From assembly GCA_003971905.1 (NCBI GenBank), contig RSEE01000030.1:506001-570000 (forward strand): DNA of 64,000 nt, in the 5' to 3' direction. The DNA comes from Moniliella sp. 'wahieum' (Eukaryota; Basidiomycota; Moniliellomycetes; Moniliellales; Moniliellaceae). A program made the translations under genes and the position numbers. Positions 1 through 12,244 of this stretch are shown piece after piece. How positions within the stretch are numbered: position 1 is the first letter of the stretch; each line of letters starts with the position of its first letter. The notes below the pieces were generated by a model. The model had not been told where the DNA came from. It saw only the letters and a list, made by a program, of their open reading frames with translations, and did no database searches.

Positions 1-40
1 CCGATTGGCGCCCCGCTTCCTTCAAAAGGAAGGTCACAGA

Positions 41-1375
41 TCACGCACCCACTCCCTCAGAGTCGAACATGGAGGAACCAAAGTCAGCGCCGTCAAGGTC
101 AAAGAACCCAGCATGCTCTCCAGTTGCTCATCAGAACCACCCATGTCGCCCAACCCAGAAAACGAGAAGCCGGTTGAATTTGGTGCCGGGGCCAACCCAG
201 TCCCGTCATTAGAGGGAACCGCAGCTGGTGCGTTGGCAATATCGGCTGCCATCGAGGCGGCCGGATCCTTTGTATTGGTGGAGGAGCCCGACGTGGCAGT
301 GGCATTGAGCATTGCATCTGCAGTCGAAAGGGTGTCCATTGACCCAGGAGGGTGAGCGGGCGTGGCACCAGAAACATCGAAGGTGGGACTCCCTGAAGGT
401 GGTGGGTTTGAAGCGAGAGCTGGGCTCGACGACGTCCCCGTACTTGTCGAATTGTCTGCTTGCCGCCCAGACTGCGCTTTATTTGCAGTCGTCTTGGTGG
501 AGCCTTTGCGGGCGCGGGCGGCGGGTCTACCTTTCCCACGCGATGCAGTATCCGATCTGCGAGTAGATACGTGACCAGCCAGAGGCCCAGAGCCGCCAGG
601 GGTAGCTGCCACGCCGGGTGATGCAGTGTTAGGCCCAATTGCGCTTGCGGAGACTGTGCCATTCCCTGGCCCGTCGCTGGGAGCGGTGGGACCATCAAGG
701 GTGCAGATTGCTGTTGTCCCTGTCCCTGTCCCAGCCTCATTTGAGCTTCCCCTTGAACAGAGCTGGGTGCATCTCCTGGACGGCCAACCCCCGCCGCGAG
801 AACTTGCTGCTCACCAGCGCCAGAGTAGAACTCCGACATTTCCTGCATCGGCAACTGTTCCGCACCAGCCTGGGAGCGTCATCGCCTCCAGCTCCTGCAA
901 CCGAGCGCGATACACGCCCACCTCAGCATATGCTTGCTGCGACACCTGCTCCGATGTCGCTCCCTGGGCCCGGGAAAGCTCCGCTTTGATGGCCGCCTGG
1001 AGTTGCTGCACCTGGGCAAGCATCTGCATCCGGTTCGCAGGCATACCAGCTGATGCGGCCCTGCTATGCGGGGCAGATGGAGCACCCCCCTGGTTGGAAG
1101 CCTGCATAAGCTGCCCCACTTGAGCAGACGACGCCCCGGAGTTCTTGCGTTGTTGGGCGCCATCATAGTCATTCTGCATGGGCAGCCCCCTGAAGAGCGG
1201 TGATTTCAGCATGGTGTTTTTGTTGCTGCTGTTGCTGCTGCTGCTGCTGCAGTAGTTGTTGCTGCTGTAGTCGATGCTGCTGCAACTGCTGCTGTTGTAG
1301 TTGCTGCTGCTGCAACTGCTGCTGTTGAAGTTGCTGTTGCTGTAGCTGCTGCTGCTGTAGTTGCTGTTGCTGTAG

Positions 1376-1418
<43 letters not shown>

Positions 1419-3904
1419 GGTGCTGGGCCTGTTGCATTTTGGCCAGTTGGGCTTGATGCAGTTGGGCCTGGTGTTGGGCTTGCAGTTGGGCTTGCTGCAT
1501 CTGAGCTGCCCCTGGCCCCTGGGCTTGGGCTTGGGTCTGGGCTCGAGCTTGAGCTTGTAGTTGGGCTTGGTGGGCATGAGCTTGGCTCTGAGCTTGTGCC
1601 TGGGCCTGTGCGACCTGAACGGCCTGGGCTCGCGCTCGCGCTTGAGCCTGCGCTTGAGCTTGAGCGTGGGCTTGGACTTGAGCGTGGGCATGCTGGACCG
1701 CAATCAAGCCGGGGGGAACTTGGCGAAGGATGTGCGCAATGTTGTGCGGGCCCAACTCAGTGATGAGCTGGACCTTGGTTTGCAGCGAGGCTGCACGAAC
1801 ATCCTCCAAACTCACTCCCTGCCGCTGAGCGGCAGTGGAGATGAGAGCAGACTGCTGGCCATTGCTCAACCGACTAAGCCAGTGGGTGAGCTGAGCCAAG
1901 GTCATACGCTCAATGAATGCCACAGCTTGCGCCATCTCGTTCGACATGCCCGCCTGAGCTCCGACCGGATGGCCTCCAGGGGTCGCCACGCCCGCAGCGG
2001 GAATCGACATGTTCGACCCCATCACAACACCCGAGCCCTGAGGTCCAGGCACGCTTGACCCGCTCTGTGACGCCGTCCGCATTGGCGTTTGACTTTGTCC
2101 AGGAGGGCCCATTCTTTGTCCCGGGTAGGGAGAAGCGGAATACACACCCGCTTGGCCTGCAACCTGTTGACCTACTTGCCCAGGCGAAGAGGCAGGAGGT
2201 GACGCAGCATAGACTGCCCCGGCATGCGCGTATTTCTGGCCGTTTGGACCCATATGGGGACTAGACTGGGCGAGTACGCCAGCTTGGGACATGCTCAAAC
2301 GGCCCACCATGCCAGGATGGGAACCGGCATGCGGCGGCGGCACAGCAAACTGCGGTGCTCCGGTAGGAGTCGTCGCTGGAACTGCCCTCCCTGCCGCCAT
2401 TGCAGCGGATGGGTCCGACGTGTTTGCCCCTGTGCCTGAGTTTGAATCGGAAAGAGCGGAAGTGACCCACCCTACGCCCTTGGAAGCTCCGGCGTTACTG
2501 TTTGCTTGGCCGCGCACGATGGACGGGAATGAGGTATGAGCGGTCACACCAGCACCAGAACTGTTCGATCCACCGCCTTGGGACTCAGTTTGAAACCTGC
2601 GCAACGCAGCTTGGTACGCGGCAAAAGTACGCGCCTCGACACTTTGATGGTATGTTCGGGCGCTTGCGCTACCCCCACCCGAGCGCGCATTGAACAGGTC
2701 CCAGAAGAGGTACCAATATCTGGAGAAATGGTCAGCGTCAATCGTGATTTGGGGTCAGAGGAAACTTACTCGAACAACAAGCCTTGAGGCGTTTTGAGTG
2801 GCACCTCAGGTACTTCATCCAGACCAGCATCGGATATCAGGGCTTGTGCTGCAGAATCATACCCACGGCGTTTGCAATAGTCCCACACGTATAGATCGAG
2901 CTTGTCGGCTTCTTTTCCCCACCGAAATCCTGGTGTTGAAAGAGAAGGGGCGCTTCGGTAGTCTCTGCCCGTGATGCCGACTTGGGTCTGGACGATGGCG
3001 CGGCGGGAACTGTTCCATTTGATTGAGAAGAAGATTCAGCCAGTCCAGTGAAGGTGGTGGTAGGACTCGGTTGGGACTGAAGAGCCCGAGAGCCTCTCCG
3101 CGCACCCGGAGTAGAAGGGGAAGTATTCTCCTTCGATCCTTCATGCGGAGAAGGGTCGACGCAGGGCCGCTTGGCGTGCTGTTCTGGACCTTGTTCAGAC
3201 ACCGATAGAGAGCGTTTGCGAGTGGAGCCCACGTCGCCACTGGGGGCCCCAAGAGCATCACCAGCGCCACCCTCGCTGCTGTGCACACTGGTGGTGCTCG
3301 CATCGGGCTGATGAGCAGGGGCAGCGGCAACAGCAATGCTAGCATTTGTGGCGCTGTGGTTGTCGCTATCGCTGCGGCTTTGGCTGCGGCTGCGGCTGAC
3401 GCCACTGCGGGCATTCTGCCCACTGTTTGGGTCTTTTGGGTCCGAGGTGGCCTGGCCATTGATGGAGACAGGGCTTGCGTCAGCATTGCTGGTCGGGGCC
3501 TCACCGGGGATCTGAGGAGGGTCGCTCATGGGAGCTGTGTTCGACTCATCCACACCAGCCTCAATGCCCGACGCGTCGGTAGGGGCTGCGCCGAGCGGCA
3601 ACGCGCCTGGGCTGGTGGGGGCGGGCTCGGCCGGGGCAGAGGCGGGTTCCGGAGCAGGAGCAGAGGGAGGAGGCGAGGACGACGCGTGTGGAGAGGTAGA
3701 CGAAGGAGCAGCAGGAGGCTCCAGGCCGTTTGGTACAGAGAGGCTGTTGGCGAGCCAAGCGTCCCAGTCCGCATCCGGCGGGGGCGGGGCGGAGGAGTTG
3801 GGGGCCGCGTCAGGGGGTTGGGGCGGGTGTGGCGGATGGGGTTGTGGCTGCTGCTCTGGCGGCAGCAACTCACCACCCACAGACTCGGATACAAGCGCGT
3901 CCAT
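41..3904 (-). CDS. FLO8/SOM1-like LisH transcriptional regulator, glutamine-rich
   Basis: This looks like a transcription factor of the Flo8/Som1/SSBP (LUFS) type, which in fungi acts downstream of cAMP-PKA in adhesion and morphogenesis. The key evidence is a LisH block at about 2770-2920 reading [20 protein letters not shown], followed after a 50-nt intron (2720-2769, GTAAGT...CAG) by the hallmark [13 protein letters not shown]. Upstream is a Ser/Pro/Ala-rich acidic N-terminus; I start it at the ATG at 3904, but the first exon is uncertain and an ATG nearer the LisH is possible. Downstream come Gly/Ser-rich sequence, an alternating Ala-Gln tract, an LQQQQ pentapeptide array and a long low-complexity tail. 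Several frameshifts are needed: at about 2930, within the CAG tract, near 1190, 860, 620 and 105. The most natural C-terminus is acidic ([20 protein letters not shown]), giving the stop at 41-43. Family assignment is firm; exact orthology is not. Confidence 0.72.
1219..1417 (-). repeat. CAG-rich array coding LQQQQ pentapeptide repeats
   Basis: On the minus strand this is a CAG/CAA-rich array. It includes an uninterrupted run of 13 CTG triplets (plus strand, 1378-1416) and then about seven 15-bp units. In one frame the units encode Leu-Gln-Gln-Gln-Gln; in the frame that runs through the flanks they read as Ser/Asn/Tyr-rich. The glutamine frame is the more plausible one, so frameshifts probably sit at both ends of the array. 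Confidence 0.85.
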
Positions 3905-6900
3905 GTTGGCGGGGACGACGGCAGCGGCGGAGGCGACGACGAGGCTGAGCTGAGAGCGGATGCTGATGGTGGTCGTCTTCTTGCTTCCGCCCAGCCGCGT
4001 TGGGCCCAGCGGAGGTGTGCGGCCACGGCAGCCCCGTGCCCTCGGGCCGGCAGCACCCCGACGCAGCACGGCGCGAGTGTCGAGCCAACCCTGCACAGGC
4101 GCTGCCATGGCGCCAGTGTCGACGCCCGTGCGAGTGGTTGGACACTGGCCCCGTGCCACCGCATCCTTTGTCGTGTCCAGCCCGGCAGCAGGCCGCTGCC
4201 CACACGGTGCGAGCGCCAGCCAGAGCCCGGGCCAGGCACAGGGGTTGCCTGCGCATCCGCGTATAACGCATGCGGCGCGTTGTTGTCGATGCCGAGCTGG
4301 GCCGAGCAGTGGCCGCAGGGATGGAGCACTCAACACTCCACTGGGTGGTCTACTGCACCCACACTCTCATCGCGCCACGTCGGCATCGCCTCCGCTCGTT
4401 CACGTGGCCTGGAAGAGTCACAGAAAAGCCGTGGTGCACAAGCAGGTGTGGCCTGGAAGAGCCACGGAAGGCTGCCAGTGGTGCACAAACCTTCTATAAT
4501 CGTTTTTGTTACTCAGAGTTAAACTTGTTCTGCCCCCCGCAGAGAAGCGGCACGCAACCGTGGGCAGAAATGCTCTCTTCGCCAGAAACGAGCCACGGCT
4601 GGAGAGCCCTATTGCGTTTGATTATCGCACTTTCGCGATCAATCCTTCTCTTTTCGCCTATACCTTCCTAACGACCGTCCCCCCAGCAGCAGACCCTTAT
4701 TGTCCACTGCACAATCACGCGTTGCCTCCCTGTCTCGGCATGAACACGTGGGTTAGCGTTCCGTTGTGCCGTTGTGGAATGGTAGGCTCAACACGTTATT
4801 CAACGAAGAAATACACAGTATTATATCTCTTCTGCCCAAAGCTTGCTTATATCTCCGGTCTTTTTTGCCTCTGTTTCTCGCCTTACATACAGCATACTTG
4901 CCCTCTCCCCCCCTCTACAAACCCACGCGTATCCGTTCCATCTGAGCACAAATTCCTATCAACTTGACTATTACTACATCGTCTCGACCTCTAAATGCCG
5001 GAGGCGCCTATAGTACTCTCCTCAGGCCTCAGGCTTCAGCCATACTTGTGTGAACACCACCTCCCTCGTCGATGGTCGTTCGTTTGCTACAGTAGGTTCC
5101 CGGTAGGTCTCCTCCTGCGTGCTGGATGATGTGACATATGGTAGTCTTACTCATAATGGGCCTTGGTAGCATCAGGGAAGTCGCCCTTTGAGCCTTTTGT
5201 CGGGTTCGTCCCCCTCCAGCTGCTACGAGACCACGAGTGTCATATAGTTGCTCTTAGTCACACTTCCCTCCTGATCTCTCTTCTCCCGCTGGTCAATGTT
5301 CCATGCCCTGCAACTTGACCTCACCCCAAGCAAGTTAATCGATATAGTATCCGATCTGGGTGATGTTTCTGCATTTCTTCGCCGGCATCGCTAGCCAAAG
5401 AGTCCTACATATAGAGTATCTCATTACTTTTCTGTCCGGCTGACTGTGCACTTGATCGAAGAACCGTCTGTTTGGGGCCCTCTATCTCTATACTGTAGCC
5501 GCGTCATTATTGGCAGAAAAGGCTGTGGAACAAAGAGACGCTGTGCCCAAACCGACCCGCTCATCCGGCGTGTGTTACTTATTGGCACCAAACCCGTTCA
5601 AGGGAACCCAGGGGGATCGCTATACAGCAGATCAGGATCCTCTGGTGCAGGCCATCCATTTCCATATACCCGAGCTATTGCGCTTCTGGTTACGGACGAA
5701 CGGAGAGAGGTCAGAGTGCGGTGGGCCATCTCCATCGAGACTCAGTAGTGAATATTTCCAGCGCCCAAACATCTTACTGGCCGTCTTGGTGGCATATAGT
5801 ACCATTGCGTCGTGAGAACCAAGAGGAAGAAAGGTTCTTGGGTGCATCCTGGTACTTGGCGTTCTTGTTGTGATCTAAGCTTCTCGTTCTCGTTGTGAGA
5901 TTCTCTACTCATAAATGATGCCTTTTACGTTTCTTGCTGAGGATGTGGAGGGAAATCTCTGCCCTCGATTTACTTTGAGCCTTTCTGGCTTTGACTTTCC
6001 CGTGCCTGACTGTCATGAGTGTGGAAGTTTTCCTACTTGCTCTGTGCTTCTCTCTGAGAGCCACAGTGATCTCGATTCATTTCCCCTTTTTCGTTGTCGT
6101 GTCTGTTCCATATATATATAAATCCTGCCTATATGCCTATATAACCCTGATGTATTCATGTTACTTCCCCCCTATTATAGCGGTCATGTCGTTTATTCGT
6201 CTTTCCTTTCGTCGTCTTTTAGTCGTTTCTTTCGTCCTTCGTCCTTGTGCAACATCATTTGCCAATCCATCCTTGTAACCTACCACGAAACTCCCGTCTT
6301 ACTTTTCCTTCACCAGCAGTCCCACCGACTTGATTCGCAAGGCCCCCTCTTGCTCTTTCCATATCCTGTCAACGGGGAATTCATGGTCGTCGATCTCCAG
6401 CTTTCAGCCTCTCTCTGTATACGGATCCCACGGCGATCCTACAACAGTTGAGTTGTTCCGTGACAGGACCTACCCTACCCTGCCTTTGCCTGCGTCAACC
6501 TTCCAACCAACCCTTCAGGATTGCATTCTGGTTTCCTGCTGTAGAACGGTCTCCTTTGTAGAGACTACTATCACCACTACAATTTCCTGTCTCCACCCCA
6601 TTCATGGTCTACGTGTTGCTTCCCTTTTAGCATCCCTGCCACCCAATGCAATGGTTCGTGGGTCCGCCCCTCGACGATTCATTGATGGCGTCCCCACTTT
6701 CGTCAATTGATACGGTATATACAACCAACTCCTCTTTTAATTGCCTCATATGCTCTTCTCCTCCACTTCGCCTCTCAGCAGATACCTATTTCTTAGTTCC
6801 AACTATCCGCCTCAGTCTTCGGCTTTCCCGTATCCAATCCGTGGAGCTTCCATCAGTCCGACAGCGTTTAGTCTCACTGCTCCAACGTCAGTTTTCCCGC

Positions 6901-9900
6901 GCTTCAGACCAAAAGTCCGGGCGCCTTGTCTTCCATCGCATCTTCTCCCCCGTCTCTCCAAAAACACGAAGGGCTTCAGACAAGTCGCTGCTGCTCCCCG
7001 CGCGAGTTTAGTTAGTACAATCCTCTGGAGGTCACAGAATGGTTGACTCGCTATAAGATGTTGGTGCTTGGGCTTAGTACACAGTGGTTCTGATAGGAAC
7101 TACGGGAAGCCAAAGGAAAGTTCCTTCGGCATATATAGCAAAGGCGGCAGATTATGCGGCAAAGGTGCGTCTGCACTGCCTTTTGGGCGGTAGTAACGTC
7201 GTGAAGTCCGTACTGACTTGGGGACGGGAGGAGAGGAGCAGGGGAAAAGCTGCCCTGACAGGGAGATTATTGGGGCGGGAACAGGAATAAACAGTTGAAA
7301 CTGCTGTGCGGGAGTGACTGAAAGTTTAGAGACTGGGGGCTGGAAAGACGGCAACTGAGCGACTGTGAAGAAGAGATGGATCCCTGGGGGAGGCGAAGAA
7401 TGGAGAGCATAGGCAAAGAGAAGAGGAGGACTTGCCTATAAGTAACGAAGAGGGGGGGAACTGGAAACAGAGACGCCAATCGATCTTGGTGGGGGAAAAC
7501 CGCGCTTCTAAATCTCTATATCAAAGAAAATATTACAGGAAGTGTATAAAGGGGAACAACTCACAGTAGAGGGAAAACGCAGAAACGTAAGGGAGAGAAG
7601 ACTGCTGTCTCGCGGGGGTCAAGGGAACAAACATATACAAGGCGAGCCGAGTCTCACAATAGGAGAGCCCAGTGGTGATGCATGATGTTCGAAGTAAAAA
7701 GCAAACAGCAGGGGCGACTGCCCTCGCCAAAAGTATGTATAGGGTCTGTGACCACCTCGTGTGTGCCATCGGAGATGGTACACGACCACTGGACGATCAT
7801 GATTAGATTGGGGTCGGGAACGAGCCCCGTTTAGCGTCCGGAACGGGAATAAGGGCTATAGGCCCGCGGTAGACCAGGCCGAGCCAGAAACTAAGGAAGC
7901 GCGCAGGCACCGCCGGGATCATCACCGATTCGTCTTGGCGCGGACCCCACGGTTCTTCTGTAATAGAGGTGAAGAAGTGATACATATCCGTGCGCACATC
8001 TCTCCATTCCATGATAAAGCTATATCGATAGGGGCGCCCTTTCCACCTCCTATCGTGTTGGACATACTTTCGGCGCCATACGGGACCCTGCCCGGGCCGA
8101 CCAAACGGAGAGTAATGGCTGGAGATGTTGTTCGGCACGCTCTCCTTCTTTCGGTTGTTGGATACCACCCAAAAGGATCCTTGTTCGCACGTCTCTTCCT
8201 TTTCTCAGTTGTCAGTAGGTATACGAGCCAAGTTTCTTCATATTAATTCGCACATCGCTCTTCTTCCTGCGCTCGTCAGGCACAAGAGTGAAAGCCTTCT
8301 TTTGGTCGGCGGGGACGGAGGTGGATTTGGCAGCTCTCATTGTTCGCCGTCCAACGCTCGCCTGCTCATCTGAGAGCTGTAACAGAGTGCGGGCTCTATT
8401 GCCACAAGGACCAATGTCCGCCGCGCGGCACTGCTGCATAAGGGTCAATAGGGATTGGAAGGGGATCGGCATGCTCCACCGGCTCGCCAGTCGCGGCCGT
8501 AACATACAACAACAAAATCATTAATCGATCGACTTCAAAGTCGAAGAAGAATTATCTCTGCGTGCCCAAAACAGATAAGGATAGTAAACAACACACGCTG
8601 CCTCAAGCGGCCTCAGTACTGAGTACAGGCCAGGCATCGGGGCCTCATCAAAATGTCTATCCAACACAAAAGCGTATCAAGGCAGGCACAACGCCCTGTG
8701 GCACACCACACTCCTGTCACCAAATAATGCCCTCACGCATGAGTCAATTACTCAACGTACTTTCAGCAAGGAATACTTTCAGCAGGCAATGGAGACCTGA
8801 TTAATGATTGGCCTGATTACCGGTTATCCTGAGGCCCGAGTTACGAAGTGTAGCAGAGCGTAGCTTATGGCTCGTATGGATATGGGCCCCACAGTTGCTA
8901 TTCTTTTTTTAATCTCTGCTAGGCACATCCGCTCTACGCTGTGGGGGGCAACACTTGCCCTGTGCGCTAACGGCCGATCACTGTTCGCCGATCACCCTCG
9001 GCTCCGGTCCCGGCGATGCAGCGCCAAGCTCGCAAGGCCTCAAACTCGGGCCTCAGGCCCTCAGGCCTCAGGTCTCACAGATCTCAGATTTCAAGCGAAG
9101 CTTGGAGCTTGAAAATTGAAGCCGCCAAGCCTCTCAAAAAGCCTCACCGGTCACGGCCAGACAACGCCAGACACCACCACATCTTATCAGTCCTCAGGCC
9201 TCAGGGAAGCACACTGGCCCGGTGTGCTTATCGTTCCTGAGGCCTGGGGTCTGAGACTCTACACCTGAGCGTCCGATGGTGGTCAGGCTATATTCCCGTA
9301 ACTGTGGCCAGGTGCCAAAGGGCCAGTTTTGGTTGTCCGATTGGCTCGCTTTATGCCACGGGGGCAGTTAAGAGTAGCCCCGGGGATAACCCGGGCCGCC
9401 GTTGGAAACTTTGAGCGGTGTTGGGGTTACGAGGGTGCGTCCCGCATGTTCCTCCATGTGTCTGCCCGTTAGCGGGGGGAAGGCTGCGGAGGAGTGCGAC
9501 TGGGCAGTACTTTCTGGCACCTACTGGGGCACTGCGGACATACCCCCCAAGCGCGCACGAGGCCTCTTCTGTGCCTGCCCTTCTCTCCCTCCTGTGCTGA
9601 CCGGTGACCATTATCGCGGGCTCTTTTGGCTTCCCTCAATATCCCAATCCTTCGTTAGGTCTTAGGTCTTAGGCCCTTCCCGCTCTTATCGTCTGGTGTG
9701 ATACTCGCCACAATCCTAGGGTGTGGTTAGTAGGATCCACGGCGCAACACCGTCCGCGCTCAGTGCCCCGGCGCGTGGTGGCAGCCTGCAGCATGGTCCC
9801 CTGTTTCGTTTGCGACTATCAAAGTTTCGAGGGCAGCACCAGGCCAGCACCACCCCAGCCTCAGATCCTTCCTGGCAGTACAGCAGTGTCATGTCTTGTT

Positions 9901-10578
9901 CCGTGGGCTGGGCACTGCAGTCGAGTGTCCTCTAGTGCCCAGCGCCCGCCTGCAGACAGGCGCTGTGAAGCGACAAGCCCTGCCCACGCAGGGGCCAAGG
10001 AGGAATCCGTGGCGGGAAGGTGGCACGAGGGCAGCGAAAGACCCGCCAGAGCTGCGGCAGGCCGCCGTGGCTGTGGCGTCTTGGCTGGGGTGCGGGCTGG
10101 CAGGAACCAGTTGGTACAAGTGCTCCTCCGCGCGGGCGCACTAGGCCCTAGGGCCAGGCGCTAGATACTCCACGTGACTATTGTGACTAGTGACTGGGTG
10201 GCTAAGTGACCAGTGAGTGCGACAAGAGTGGCCCCGGGTGGCCCTCGCCGAAGGAACGCCTGAATCTCAGGGCGAAACACCCGAGAGCGAGGCTCTTCCA
10301 TTGCGAGCCCAGAACGCAACGCCAGGCACAGAAACAGCAGGCATTTTTTCTTTGGCTCGCCCCCCCCCCCCCCGCTACCAAACCCACTCCAGTGCAGGAT
10401 AGCAAACGCGCAGGAACTAGCCCGGCCTTTTTTAAGCCGAGCGCGTAGCCCCTCTGTCGCTTGTTTTTGCGTCCCTTTGGCCTCTCCTTCCTTCTCCGCC
10501 ACCTCCTCCCTTTCTGAGCTCCCTGCTCCGACCATATCTTCCCGTCGTGAACGTTGAACCTCCTTGCGCGTCTCCGCC
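3905..10578. other. 6.7 kb divergent intergenic region, no recognised gene
   Basis: The region separates the starts of the FLO8-like gene (-) and the permease gene (+). No open frame resembles a known protein. From about 4500 to 7050 the plus strand is strongly pyrimidine-rich; from about 7080 to 7800 it is purine-rich. Clusters of iterated short palindromes occur at about 5020-5045 and 9040-9260 (CTCAGGCCTCAGG-like) and at 10170-10215 (GTGACTAGTGAC-like). Minus-strand open frames at 7803-8168 and 8212-8505 have some protein-like composition, but I cannot assign them. Confidence 0.6.
10360..10373 (+). repeat. Poly-C run upstream of permease gene
   Basis: A run of 14 consecutive C residues lies about 205 bases before the permease start codon. 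Its exact length should be treated as unreliable because homopolymer miscounts are common in this sequence. Confidence 0.8.
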
Positions 10579-12244
10579 ATGAGTCTCCACTCGTCCGACA
10601 TCGAGAAGACACCCACCGCCGGTTTCGCTCACCCGGACAGCAAGCAAGTGTACTCTGATGAAAAGGACGCCATCAACGATCAGATTGATATCGCTTCCTA
10701 CAACAACCCCAACGAAGAGGACCCTGACAATGCAACACCCATCCACTTGCCGGACAATGGTTTTGGTCGGTTCATTGGCACCGTTGGCCGTTACAACCGA
10801 AAAGTCGAGAAGCTACTTGGCATCGAGGCCCGTGGCTTCAGCGTGTCAAGGCAAACGAACGTACCGACCCGCATTTGTACGGTAACCTGATGGTCTGGCT
10901 GGCTGCAAACTGCACATTGCCCACAGTGTCGATTGGTGTATTGGGCCCGTTCGTCTTCGGGATGCATCTCGGCGACTGTCTCCTCACCATTGCTTTCATC
11001 TGCCTCTTTGCCGGCTGCTTGCCGGCCTACTGTGCCACTTTTGGTCCTAGGCTCGGCTTGCGCCAGATGAACCTCCCGGTTCTCGTGGGGGTACTATGGC
11101 GCCAAATTTGTCGCCCTGCTCAACTGCATGGCTTGCGTCGGGGTCCATCAGCAACACCATCGCCGGTGCTCAGACACTATCGGCTGTGGCGGATTTTAAG
11201 GGCGCCTTTACTTCGGGTGCGGTGTAGAGTGGTTATCATTGCCATCATTACTCTTGTGGTGGGGCTGTTGGCTACCGTGTGGTGCACTGGTACGAGCAGA
11301 TTGCTTGGTTCCCTACGGCTGTTACCCTGCTGGTCATGCTGGGTGTCAGTGCCAAGCACTTTGTCTCTCAACCCATGATGACTGGCACGGCCGAGGCGGG
11401 TGCGGTCCTGAGTTTTTGCCGGTACAATTTGGGGCTTTGTCATTGGCTGGGTTTCGCTCGCGTCGGATTACAATGTGTACATGCCAGAGGACGCTTCGCG
11501 CAAGCGGATCTTCTTCTACCTATGCAGGTGTCGTCACTCCCTGCATTTTGCTCATGTGGCTTGGCAGCGCAATCGCCAGCGCCGCCATCAGCGTCGCCGA
11601 CGCAGACGGCAACATTCTTCCCAACGCCAGCCCAACGTTGGTCAAATGGTACCACGGTTATGAGGACGAGGAGTTGGGCGGTTTGTTGCGCGCGGTGCTG
11701 GTGGGGCCGATGGGCGGGGAGGCAAGTTCTTCATGGTTCTCCTCGTGCTTTCGGTTGTGGCCAACAACATTGTGAATGTGTACTCGATGGGTCTTTCCAT
11801 TTCGGTCATCTCCCATTACCTCGCTGCCCTGCCCCGTTTGATTTGGCCCGTCGTCGTCAGGCTATCTACATTCCGCTTGGGATTGTCGGATACCACTCCT
11901 TTGCCTCGACCTTGGAAGACTTTATGTCGATTCTGGGCTACTGGCTGGCCATCTTTGTCACGGTCCTACTGGAAGAACACTTTATCTTCCGAGGCAATGA
12001 CTTTGCCAACTACCATGTGGAGAACTCGTGGAACAACAAACGCAAGTTGCCCGTTGGCTTCGGCGCTCTGGGTGCCTTCTGCTTTGGTGCGGCCGGTGTG
12101 GCTGTAGGCATGAGCCAAGTGTGGTACACTGGCCCCATTGCCAAAACGTTTGGCGGCGACATTGGATTTGAGCTGGCCTCGGGCTTTTCCGGACTCGCCT
12201 ACCCTGTCTTCCGCTACCTTGAGATCAGGTACCTGGGACGCTGA
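10579..12244 (+). CDS. NCS1-family purine-cytosine permease (FCY2-like)
   Basis: This is a plasma-membrane nucleobase:cation symporter of the NCS1 family, probably importing cytosine and purines. The start ATG at 10579 gives a hydrophilic N-terminus (MSLHSSDIEKTP), then IGTVGRYNRKVEKLLGIEARG, which is typical of fungal Fcy2/Fcy21 proteins just before TM1. Hydrophobic segments follow, including MVWLAANCTLPTVSIGVLG, an EQIAWFPTAVTLLVML segment and a SLASDYNVYMP motif. The C-terminal part contains the FCY2 hallmark FRGNDFANYHVENSW with the LPVG that follows, ending FRYLEIRYLGR and TGA. The gene is about 550 codons without an evident intron, but the frame shifts several times (near 10840, 11080, 11225, 11425, 11500, 11740, 11850), each repairable by one base. 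Flanking genes give no functional context. Confidence 0.88.

Noticed and set aside
811-2604. Ser/Asn/Tyr-rich tract as the real product of the CAG array
   Set aside because: The long open frame reads through it, but the glutamine frame gives a regular LQQQQ repeat continuous with the flanking Gln-rich sequence. The serine frame is more easily explained by one indel at each end.
3281-4522. 413-codon plus-strand open frame opposite the FLO8-like gene
   Set aside because: It is Arg/Gly-rich shadow sequence antisense to the Ser/Pro/Ala-rich exon, with no family motif.
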